64,000 bases of DNA from Irpex lacteus (lineage: Eukaryota > Basidiomycota > Agaricomycetes > Polyporales > Irpicaceae). The stretch spans positions 20,810 to 84,809 of the forward strand of contig MQVO02000065.1 in NCBI GenBank assembly GCA_001986395.2, read 5' to 3'. Made by a program: the position numbers and the translations under genes. The notes beneath the pieces were generated by a model. It was not told the DNA's origin, did no database searches, and worked only from the letters and a program-made list of their open reading frames with translations. Shown here piece after piece: positions 19,384 through 29,090 of this stretch. Position 1 is the first letter of the stretch, and every line of letters starts with the position of its first letter.

Positions 19384-20655
19384 TCAAGGTGATTCGGAGG
19401 GAGGGAGTGCGCATTGGCCAGTGTTCTTAGACTTCGACGTCGACTTGCGTTTCGAGTTCGAACCTCCGAATCGTTGCCCGCGGTACGACACGGTCGGGAA
19501 GACGCACTCTCCTCCGTGGTTCAGGCGAATGCACGATCTGTTATCCCATCAGCTCTCTCGCCAATCGCCATGCACAATCAATTTGAATGCAAGACAACGA
19601 TAACGGCGATGATGAGAGCAAGACAAAGTAATGGTGAAGGAAAGTCAGACGTACTTGCAAACTCCACCCTCCTGCTGCCCCCCACACCGAATCTTACGCC
19701 GCCTGCAGAAGGTGCACGCGATAGGCGTGGAGTTCTTGATGCCTTTGGTTCGTCGCTTTCTGGGTCTTTCGTGCGGGTTGACGAAGGTATAGTGAACCGC
19801 CTCCTCAGCTTCACCAGCATCATGATCAGGGATGATGGTCGAGTACGGTGCGTCTTCCATGTTGATGCTTGGCGCGTTAGACGAGGATAACTCGGAGGAA
19901 GAGCTTGACGAGATAGTAGGTAAGGGCAATCGTGAAGAAACGATGGGAGTAGGTGGGCTTGCGGTGAGAGCGGCGAACGAGGTACTAGTAAACCAGGGTG
20001 GGTTCAACGAGGTCGTGGCAATTGGACTAGTATCTGCAACAGAGGGTGAGCTTGCGTCATCAGTAGTCGGAGTGATCATTGGGTAGTCGACTTGGTCGGG
20101 GAAGCACAAGTATTCAGAAAGCTGCGGTTGGGGTTGAAGTAGAGGAGCGGTTTCTGTGGGTGACGTGCTGGGCGAGACAGAAGCTGCGCTGGGATTTGTA
20201 TCGAGATCATAGCTAAGATGAGCGGCGTCCGAGTCCTCATAGGTGAAGTGCCAGTATTCAGTGAGTTCTGGCTCAGGTTGGAATAAAGGAGTGTCTTCGG
20301 CGGGCTCGGTTTTAATGGCCAGTTTGGTGGCTGTCAATGCAGAGAGTAGGTTAGTAGGCAGCGAAGAGCGGGAAGGCGTACGCTGCTACCTGGCAAGCTG
20401 TCTGCGGGCGGATCGCAGAGGAGCGAGTAGTGTATCTCATTGAACGGTTCTTCCGTTGGGTAAAGCAATGCCAAAGGGAAGCACTAAACAGAGTACGAAC
20501 ATGTCAGTGTACGGGTAAGGTATAGCACGACAGGAGAAACGCACATTCCATGGATCCGTCTCGGGCTGCAACAGTGCCTGAGCTACAAAGCTCTCGTCCA
20601 CGATGTCTTGAGCATCATATAGCAAGCTCTGCAAGTCGTAGTCGTCAACCGACAT
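19384..20655 (-). CDS. Zn2Cys6 zinc-cluster transcription factor, copy A (344 aa)
   Basis: Four exons, with phase closing exactly: 20655-20545, 20483-20390, 20330-19655, 19537-19384. The start is MSVDDYDLQSLLYDAQD, an acidic N terminus. A long Ser/Thr/Pro-rich middle follows, as in activation regions. The DNA-binding C6 cluster is near the C terminus: Cys274, 277, 284, 293, 296 and 305 (CX2CX6CX8CX2CX8C), preceded by a basic stretch (RPRKRRTKGIKNS) and split by the last intron. In most fungal factors the cluster is N-terminal, so this placement is unusual. A basic Ser/Lys tail follows. The protein presumably binds DNA in the nucleus; targets are unknown. It is paralogous to the gene at 26827-28233, with the same four-exon plan. 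Confidence 0.8.
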
Positions 20656-20739
20656 TACAGCATGAGGATTCGGGGGCCACAGCGAAAAAGAATGACAAAA
20701 CTCACCCGCAGCTGGGAATATAAGACGTTGCGATGGCTC

Positions 20740-21500
20740 ACCCAGATATAGCTAGAAGTCATGAGCTCCGCCTCATGACACGTTCTAGCACGTCCAGGGT
20801 GGATGATGAACATAATAATTACACCCAATAATTCTCTGTTACCCGATGAGAGAAAACGGCCAGTCCGAGCTCGCTCCGAGGTGCCAGAGATGCGCTTGCA
20901 CTGTCTACCGGCAAGAATCAGCATATCCGATCAGCGTGTAAATAAGGTACACCGAAACTTACGCACGAAATACGATCATGAGAAGTGTAGCGAGGGCCCC
21001 TCCAGGTACAGCTAGAAGTCCCGCCTGATGACGCGTCACGCGTTCTAGCACACCGCCCAGGGTCGGTATAATTGCTCCCAATAAAGAGCAATGATCTTTT
21101 ACACAGGAAAGCTTGCACCGAGATGGAGACGCGCTCGCGCCAAGGAGCAGGGTATCAGCGTGTCAATGAGGTACCGTACAGCGCATGGTACTCACCTCAC
21201 ACGGATCGGCAACAAAACACGAATCACAAACATCTCATCGTGCCTGAGAATCCTGTTTCCTGAGTCAGCCAGTAGGCCATGCAATTCGCAGGCTTCACTA
21301 GTGGTCATGCATCAGCATTCGGGGTCAGGAGAGATTCGAAATGACGAAACTCACCCACGAGTTGTAAGACGATGTAGTGATTCCGCACCTAGATACAGCT
21401 AGAAGCTGTGCTCCGCGTTCTAGCACATCGCTCCGGGCTGGTATAATTGCGTTCAATAAAGAAGTAATGATCAATGATAATCGTACGCTCGATGAGAGAA
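20740..21500. repeat. Three hairpin-bearing repeat units upstream of factor gene A
   Basis: Units at about 20740-20850, 21003-21110 and 21390-21490 share a plan: CCAGATA/CCTAGATACA, then GCTAGAAG, a short spacer, TTCTAGCAC, then a GGTATAATTG-like word and CAATAAAG (in units 2 and 3). GCTAGAA and TTCTAGC are reverse complements, so each unit can fold into a hairpin; in unit 1 the stem extends through GTCATGAG/CTCATGAC. The same units recur in copy B. They lie between the two genes, which are transcribed divergently, and may be regulatory or relics of a small fold-back element. The region 20656-21669 has no gene. Confidence 0.7.
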
Positions 21501-21669
21501 AAGTCACGGTCACGGTGCAGCTCCGAGACTGAGACGCCCTCGCGCTGTCTAAATTACAGTCACGTGGTCGCGCGTCTCAGCGCTCCTTAAGCTTCAAGTT
21601 GCTCTTCAAGTTGTCGGTTCAGCTTCTCTGTTCACCTCCAGCGACACCCACACCGAACCGACGACGACA

Positions 21670-22020
21670 ATGCTGAGCACACGACCACTGGCACTCGACG
21701 ATGGACCAGCGACCTACGCATACACCCGCACACCCGCGATGAACCTGCTGAAGAGCCGCGGAGCTCTACAGGAGAACAACACCACCGTTCTTCGCGGACC
21801 TAACCAACTAGTTTATTAGAGCCTATAACCAACTATCAATAGGTCAACGTTCAACGCCGGCAAAGACAAAGAAAAATCGGCGGCATTACACAAGTCCCAG
21901 GATTATATGTGTGGTAAGTCGTCGTTGTTCTTTGCATTTTATCTATCGTTAAATTCCATATTGTACGGCATTTTAACACGAAAGAATGCTAAATGCTTTA
22001 CGAAGCACGAAAAAACCCAC
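21670..22020 (+). pseudogene. Truncated relic of the securin-like gene
   Basis: The ATG at 21670 begins MLSTRPLALDDGPATYAYTRTP, nearly identical to the start of the intact gene at 29091. After about 45 codons a ~42-nt insertion (about 21803-21853) brings in an in-frame TAG (21817-21819). Homology to the rest of exon 1 resumes at about 21854 (CAACGCCGGCAAAG), a GTAAGT donor is kept at 21914, and exon-2-like sequence continues to about 22020 before similarity is lost. The remaining two-thirds of the gene is absent, so it cannot make the full protein. Confidence 0.8.
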
Positions 22021-23831
22021 CGTGATACATGTCGTCGCCTTCCTTTGCCCTCATCATGAAGCCTTCATCGGAGAGTACGCAAACCGGTACGCGGCGAAGA
22101 TAGTTGGGATGAACCATGTGAAGGTACTTAATGGGTGGTATCGCTCCGGCGGAAACGAGCGGGAATATGGCGAAGCCGGACTTGACGACTGTGTCGCAGA
22201 AGAGAAGATCCCGAAGGCAAGCCGGAGCTGTGTAAGATTAAAGAAGTATCCTAGAAGGAGGAGTATATCAGTAAGTACCTACCATGCGTCTGAAAGTTTG
22301 CTCTAATTATCTCTATCCCTTAGATATCATTCTTGAATGGTTACTACTCGGCGGTGACCTGCTCGCGTACATCCTCGGGAGGCATATTTGGACGCAGTAC
22401 GTGGTTTGATTAAGCGCAGCGTTAGTTGCTGACACCAGGCATTTATCAGCGGAGGAGGAAATCACCGAATCGCCTACCAACTATGCGGCTCACTAACGAT
22501 ACGTTGACTTCGATTGTCAATGCACCAAGGTTTGTGTTAGTTTACTTCTTCTAGTCTTATCGTTGTTTAATTGACCGCAGCTAATAATTCATTAGCATCA
22601 TAGACGATGTGCGACACATCCAACTACCTCGTGTCCGAGCTTGTCTCGTAAGACGGAGACGAAGGGCTCTAGTCTGCTGCCGACAGTTGGAGTGTGTGTC
22701 TTGTAAGTAATTGTGCGGGCATTTTGATTGTTTGTGAGACTAACCTGCATGTACCGTTCAGGATGACCAGCTTGAATTCGTTCATCGAGCCTGGCTGCAC
22801 CGTCGACTTCAAACTGAAGATCCTCAAGTGTAAGAGAGAATGGGAATCTCTGGGCAGTATCGGCGTGTGCGAAGGATGTACGACTCACTCGTCCGTTACG
22901 TCGGTCGAGTCTCTTGACAATTGATGACACACTCTTTAAGGCCTTCACGTTGTCCATTATTTCCTCAAAGAAAAGCGCAAGATTGCATGGCGCTTATCAG
23001 CGCCCTCGAAACACCAGCCGTACGAAGGGTTCGCCCAATACCGCTCCTTCGTCCCACCTTCCTCACCGGAAACGCTTGATCGCGCCGCCGCACCCAGTCG
23101 GAGGACAGTAGTACTGACGAGCCATCGCTGGTACTAGCGAGAATACTCAAAAGCGAGCCTGAAAGTGCGAAGCCTCGATAGTCTCGCCCGTCACGGTATG
23201 TAGACGATCTACGTAGACAGTGTACGGCCGGAGACTATTGAGTTAACGTATGTTCTCAGGCGAGCTAGGGCCTGGCTATGTCCCAGAAGAAGGTGAAGGT
23301 TTTGGAGAGGCTGAAGCACCCAGGTATTTGGCGGTGTTGACGAGAAGACTGATATCGGTGAGTTTCGAATGATGTGAGATGAGATGGCTGGTGTTAACAG
23401 TCGTTTCGTAGGACTCGTGCTTGAGCGGGTAAGTACCTGGGGGTGATTTTCTTAAATACGATCTTAGTACGTGAATTTAATTACGCCTATTCTTCCCTTA
23501 CTTGTTAACGTCAGAATGCATCAACCAAGCACGAGCTTCGTCATATCGGCTACCCATTATGCCACGCACTAGCGGTAGGGAAACTTTAATTTTTCTATTC
23601 TGCCCGTTGCTCGACTAATAACTCACTGTTTTCGTGGACGATGTGTGGCACACGTAGCTACCCTGCGCCCGAAGTCGTCTCGCAAACTGGAGGTGCAAGG
23701 TACGATTCTGTGTTCGACGGCTGGAGTGTAGGCGTCATGATAAGTCATCTCTGCATGCGTGCGTCTCGATTATAATTATACCATAATTTCCACGATGAGC
23801 GTTACACGCCGAATGTCACTGATTTCCCGAT
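22021..23831. other. Gene-poor stretch with an internal diverged repeat
   Basis: No convincing gene is seen. Short ORFs (21986-22306 plus, 22598-22957 minus) resemble nothing I know. A segment near 22604-22690 (GACGATGTGCGACACAT, then CGTCTCG-like and GGAG words) recurs at about 23639-23735 (GACGATGTGTGGCACACG...). The stretch therefore contains an old duplication of about 100 bp spaced about 1 kb apart. It may be decayed genes or transposon debris. Confidence 0.4.
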
Positions 23832-24076
23832 ATGAGTTCAGAGCCAGCTATCGATGGTAGGATTGCCACGGTCCCCCATTATTGGCCCTTGCCTCTCACC
23901 TTCATCGACATCCCAAGCCGACACAACGCTCGACGCATAGATTGCTCTTCAAGGGATTCTGCTTCATCAATATATATCCTCTTGGTGAGTTCAAGTTGCA
24001 GCTCAATTTACACTGCGCTCAAGAGAGCCTCCCCCAATTGCCTCACCAACAGTAGAAACACCATCATACACAGCTC

Positions 24077-25621
24077 ATGGCTACTGGAGCCGACATACCA
24101 CCCGAGCTATTCAGGCGCATTCTCCTCGACGTATGCGAGAATGCTGAATGGTTGCTCCACCACAGTCACGCAACACCAAATCGGAAAGAGGCCATCAAGA
24201 ATGTCACAGCGTGTTCGCTCACCTGTGTCTATTGGGCTCAAATGTGCCGCAAGAAGCTCTTCCGCAATGTGTGGATCAAGAATTACGAGGACATGTGCGC
24301 GTTTCGGTCGTTGGTGGTAAACATGCCGACGAGGTTTGCGCCAATCTCAGAGTATGTCCGGTACGCGACTCTGGTGCAGCATGTAGGAGATCGGCTGTGG
24401 CTTCATCTTATTCGCATGCAGCCTTCATTATTTCAATTCTGGCCATCACTACATTCTAATGTCCGCATATATTTTCATATCGAGGACTCTCCGAACGATG
24501 CCACCAGCTTACGAAGTTCAACGTCCCAACATCTCTTGGCTTCCCTCCCTCGAACCCCTCCCTCATCGTGCTTGCAGTTTGCAGAACTAACATTCGACAA
24601 TCTCCATTTTGTGACTCCACACGACCTCGTATCTTTCCTCCAGAAGTTCTCCCGATGCCGTGTCCTCCACTTGACAAATGTCGCTTGGTCTGCGCAGGCA
24701 GATTTCGCGAGTGATTTACTCGCAAGAGATCCGCTGCTGATATCACCGTTCTCTGATGTTTTTGTAGAAGTCGAACGTTCAGCGTATACCGCAGAAACGG
24801 CCTGGCTCGCTCTTTCTACTACTCTCCGCGGCCTTTCCACGCAAGCATCAACCGTCACCTCGGCCTCAGAGTACGACGTGTATGATGAAAATGAGCGTCG
24901 TCCAACTCTGAAAGTCCTTTCATCAGCTCAGCGAGCCATCTTCGACATCTGCAAGTCCGTTTGCAAAGTGTCATCTCTCAACTATGCTAGGTTTTCTACA
25001 TTGTCGATTGCGGGAGTGCCCACGGGCATTCCACCGGAGGACACCCGAGCTTGTGAGTCGCCCATCCATTCATTCGAAGTGTTTACAGTGACTTGATATA
25101 TTGTCAGACTGTATATGCAACACAACGATTCTTGGATATGAGGCTGCCGGTGATGAACTCCTTTCTGAAATCCAACTTGTGCTCTATGGCACCCAGGCGG
25201 TGATCCCGGTCACCAATGTTAGCGATTCCATAGTGATCGACTCCGTCTCTGTACTCTGTGCATACATCTCATCTGCCAAGCAATACTCTACAGCAGGCCG
25301 CTCATCCAACGCACTCCCCACTCATCCGCCCCATCCTTGGGCAGAGATAGTAGGGCTATGTACCGCACAAGAGAGATTCATCCGCATGCAACTGCAGTTT
25401 GAAAGCCACGAGTATCTCGTCCAGTTCACGGAAGCTCAACGTGCAGCATTGGGCAAGCTTGATGGTCGTATCACTCTGTTCTACTGGAACGAAGAAGAAC
25501 CAAGTCCTAAGCTTCGTGCAGCCGACTTCGAAACATTAGCTGACCTAGGAGGTACGTCCGTATTAACTTAGCCTTAATAGATTTTACAGCTCATGGGCAC
25601 ACTCGCTGCAGATGCCAATGA
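24077..25621 (+). CDS. F-box-like protein (483 aa)
   Basis: Three exons with consistent phase: 24077-25052, 25108-25551, 25590-25621. The N terminus, MATGADIPPELFRRILLDVCENAEW, and the following SLTCVYWAQMCRKKLFRNVWIKN form an F-box-like motif (about residues 6-75, with an insertion between the halves), as in the expanded agaricomycete F-box families. The remainder is Leu-rich without regular repeats. F-box proteins bring substrates to SCF ubiquitin ligases through Skp1; the substrate here is unknown. The short last exon is set by a GTACGT donor and a TTTACAG acceptor; reading through instead gives a stop at 25571. It lies between the two duplicated segments and is not itself duplicated. Confidence 0.7.
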
Positions 25622-26826
25622 ACATGATTATATCAGTACTTACTGGCAGTAGGCAGTGGTTGTCAACCATCTGCGCTGTGCAGAGTCAGTAATACCTCCA
25701 CCAATTTCGGTTACACGAGTAAACACTGAATAACCAGGTCTCAAGATGTCGTGTTCAAACTTCATACGTACCCAAATCTCGGTTCAACTTGAACATGTCA
25801 TTTGAAGCGGAAGGCGTATGGGTCCATTGGGCGAGAGTGCAGACAATATGGTCACGGTGGGGTTTGGCGGCAGGGAGGGAAGGCAGGGAACGAAAGGTGT
25901 AGCCTGACTTTCAGAATACGGTGAGGGTGGCAGTATGGCTACGAGGGTGTATGAGCTCGGCAAGGCTAAGACAAGATAATGGTTAGACGGTTGCGCTAGA
26001 GGGGATGGCGGTGGTGGTGCATATCGTGGTGTGGCGATAGGAGGGTGCTTGGACTTTCGTGTCTGCTTTCTTCTCATTTCTTCTCATTTCTCTCTCTCCC
26101 GATTCAAATTTTAATTTATTTCTCTATACCTTGCCTCAGTTTCCGACTACTACTGCTCATGTCTGTTCTTCCAAGTTTATGAACTCTCTTTTCGATTTCA
26201 ACTCGTTCATCATTTTATTGCCAGTGGTTCGCATGCTCACGAATTCAAGATTGTTGCGTGCATCGTATTGTACAAATTACTGCCGGCAGTGAACCTAGAT
26301 ATACATATTGGGGCGGGTCGTCTGGTATGCTACGACGCGATACTACATGTACAGGAACTACTACAATCATATTACTACTAGGTGTGCTATGTCCTAAGTA
26401 TGTGCCGAGAAGACGGTGATGATATTATACAGCGTACAGACGGTGTATGATATTGTACGTAGAGTAGTGACAACCAAGAAATCACGAAAGATATTACAGA
26501 CTCAGATTCGACTACGAAGAGTGATACCAGAAGACGTGACCTACTAAGCGACGAAGAAATTATGCTACAGAGTTGGTCACGAACAGTAGTACAAGAAGAT
26601 GACGATGTGAACAGATAGCGTGGCGCGTAGTGACCGCCGAGAAGTTGCAAGACGTATGCTACAGGTTTGGCCACGAAGTCGAAGGTTCAGATTATAGGGA
26701 GGCTGAGGTTGAGAGTCGTCGACTCGGAATGAGAGTTGAATGAGGGTAGTTAGATCAAGAAGTTGGAGGACCGACGTCCGGAAGAGACATTCAAGTTGGG
26801 GCAGCTGTAGTTGAATGTTTCGATGC
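25622..26826. other. Gene-free flank: left part of duplicated segment B
   Basis: From about 25840 on, this stretch matches 18440-19383 of copy A in order and orientation. The ORFs here (26059, 26387 minus, 26577 minus) are not preserved in the other copy, so I treat it as non-coding. It contains CCAAGAA/GAAGATG-rich imperfect repeats (about 26460-26660), also present in copy A at about 19040-19225. Confidence 0.6.
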
Positions 26827-28233
26827 TCAAGGCGTCTTGGAGGAATGCGAAGTACGCTCGGTCGTGCTTTTCGACGCCGACGTCGACTTGCGCTTCGAGC
26901 TCGAGTTCGAACCTCCAAGTCGCTGGCCGCGGTACGACACGGGCGGGAAGACACAATCTCCTTTGTGGTTCAGGCGTATGCACGATCTGTCAATAACATA
27001 CGATGCGTCAGTTTGCCCGTCGAGCATGTCAGCACGGAGACAACAAAAGTAGGACTCTCGGAATAGTAGAAGTGCCAAGGATACATACTTGCAAACTCCA
27101 CCCTCCTGCGGACCCCCACACCGAATCTTGCGCCGTCTACAGAAGGTGCACGCGATAGGCGTGGAGTTCTTGATGCCTTTGATTCGTCGCTTTCTGGCTT
27201 TTTCGTGCGGATTGACGAAGGTGTAACACACTTGAGGCTCTTCGAAGTCGAGTTGAGGTTCACTCAGGCTGGCAGCGGGTCCGTCAAGAGCGACGGTCGA
27301 GCATGGTACGATGTCTAGTGCGCCAGACAAAGGTAATTCAGAGGAAGAGCTTAACGAGAAACTCGGACTAGTACCAGCGAAGGGCGCGCTGAGCGAAGAC
27401 GAGCTTGGCGAAGCGATGGGAGTAGTTGGGCTTGCGGTGAGAGCGGAGAACGAGGTGAACGAGGATGGACTTGACGTAGTAGTTGGACTGGTATCTCTAA
27501 CAGAGAACGAGTTGGAGTCGGCGGTAACTGGAGTGGTAATTGTATCGTCTAGGTGATCGTTGAAGTAGAAGTACTGAGCGAGTTCAAGTAGTGGAACGGC
27601 ATCTGTAGGCGACGAGATTGTGGTAGTGAGGCTGGTACTTGTATCGGGATACTCGAGCTCTCCAGTGAAGCACAAGTGTTCAGCGAGCTCGCGCTCGGGT
27701 ACAAATAAAGGAGCATCCGAGTCTTCAATTGGAGATGAGCTTGACGGAACGGTAGTAGTCGGACTGGCAATGGCAAGATCTTCGTGTGTAAAGTTCAGGT
27801 ATTCAGCGAGCTCGTCCTCGTATTGGTGTTGTGAGACGGTGGACAGTAGATCGACGTCTTCGACAGGTTCGCTCTTGATAGTGGGTTCGGTTGCTATATA
27901 TAGACGAATGGGAGGTTCAGGTGGCTATAGCGAGGCACGGGCAGACGTGAGATCTTACCAGCTGCTAGGCTGTCTGCAGCTGAACCAATAAGAAAAGAGT
28001 GATGTACCTCGCTGAGACAGTCGTACGTTGGGTACAGCAATTCTGGAGGAAAACTCTGTGAAAATATCAGGCTATCAACGTGTCAAGAAGGCATGGTAGG
28101 AACTTGAAGGACGTACCTCCCACGGATGGGTGTCAGGTTGCAACAGCGCACGAGCTACGAAACTCTCGTCCACTAAATCCTGCGCATCGGCCAGAATACT
28201 CTGCAAGTCAAAATTCGAGTTCTCACTGGCCAT
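26827..28233 (-). CDS. Zn2Cys6 zinc-cluster transcription factor, copy B (392 aa)
   Basis: Four exons: 28233-28117, 28055-27959, 27893-27089, 26986-26827; total length is an exact multiple of three. It starts MASENSNFDLQSILADAQD. Ser/Thr/Pro/Glu-rich repeats fill the middle (several ELAE.L.F segments). The C6 cluster is C-terminal: Cys320, 323, 330, 339, 342, 351, again preceded by KARKRRIKGIKNS and split by intron 3. Intron positions and phases equal those of the copy A gene; the middle has diverged most, and the cluster and its basic arm least. It is likely a nuclear regulator with unknown targets. Because both copies keep open frames and splice sites, both are probably functional. Confidence 0.8.
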
Positions 28234-28329
28234 TGTGGTATCTGGAGGGCCACAACTTTAAGCACGAGAGACAGCGAAAACTCGGACACTCACTCGCGAA
28301 CTATAAAAACTGTCACGGTAGCGATGGCG

Positions 28330-28945
28330 CACCCAGATACAGCGAGAAGCACGACACTCCGCCTCATGACACGTTCTAGCACGCTCAGGGCTGGCATAAT
28401 CACACTAAATGATTCTCTGTTACCCGATGAGAGAAAAGTTTGAAGTGGAGACGCGCGTGTCAATGAGGTACACTGGCAGAATTTAATGACGAAACTCACA
28501 TACGCAACATGAGAACCGTAGCAATTGCGCACCCAAATACAGCTAGAAGTTCGCTTGATGATACGTACCGATAGGTTCTAGCACACCGCTCAGAGTTGGT
28601 GTGATTGCGCTCAATAAAGAGCACTGGTTTGTTACACGATTCGACCCAGGAAAGCTCGCTTCGAGATGGGTACGCGCTCGAGCTGTCTACTGCAAGAGTC
28701 AGTTTATACGATCAGCGTGTCAACGAGGTACACTGGCCGTGGCAAAAGATAATGACGAAACTCACTGGCACTGGCACCCACCGGCGAAGCATGAGAGCCG
28801 CAGCGACTCTACTACCGAAGAGTAGCAATGGTCAACCCAGATTCAGCTATAAGCACAACACTCCGCTTCACGGCACACCGCTCAGAGTTGGTATAATTGC
28901 GCTCAATAAAGAGCAATGATCTGTTCAGTACGCGATGAGAGAGAA
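28330..28945. repeat. Three hairpin-bearing repeat units upstream of factor gene B
   Basis: The units at about 28335-28435, 28536-28640 and 28838-28945 correspond to the three units of copy A. The first two keep the GCGAGAAG or GCTAGAAG / TTCTAGC arms; in the third the right arm is lost (GCTATAAG only). CAATAAAGAGCA follows in units two and three. They lie in the divergent intergenic space between the factor gene and the securin-like gene (28234-29090), which has no other gene. Confidence 0.65.
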
Positions 28946-29090
28946 GTGCAGCTCCAAGACTGAGGCGCGCTCGCACTGTCTAAATTACAGTCACGTGGTC
29001 GCGTCTCAGCGCTCTTTGCCACTTCAAGTTCAGTTCAGCTTCTCTCCGTCCACCTCCAGCGACACCCACATTTGCACCGAACCAACGACG

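Larger units (their letters stand above)
18440..22020. repeat. Segmental duplication, copy A
   Basis: It is colinear and same-orientation with copy B (25840-29385). It contains, in order, a gene-free left flank (18440-19383) closely matching 25840-26826, the first zinc-cluster factor gene, three hairpin units, and a broken securin-like gene. Matching phrases run throughout, for example GGGTGTATGAGCTCGGC at about 18537 and 25948. The copies differ by many substitutions and small indels, so the event is not recent. No ORF in 18440-19383 looks like a gene; the short ones (18658, 18983, 19414) are not conserved in the other copy. Confidence 0.85.

Noticed and set aside
20750..21410. GCTAGAA..TTCTAGC arms as heat-shock elements
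   Set aside because: The GAA and TTC words are separated by variable spacers of about 13-27 nt rather than in 5-bp phase.
22598..22957. 119-aa minus-strand ORF
   Set aside because: Not similar to anything recognised, and it overlaps a diverged non-coding repeat block.
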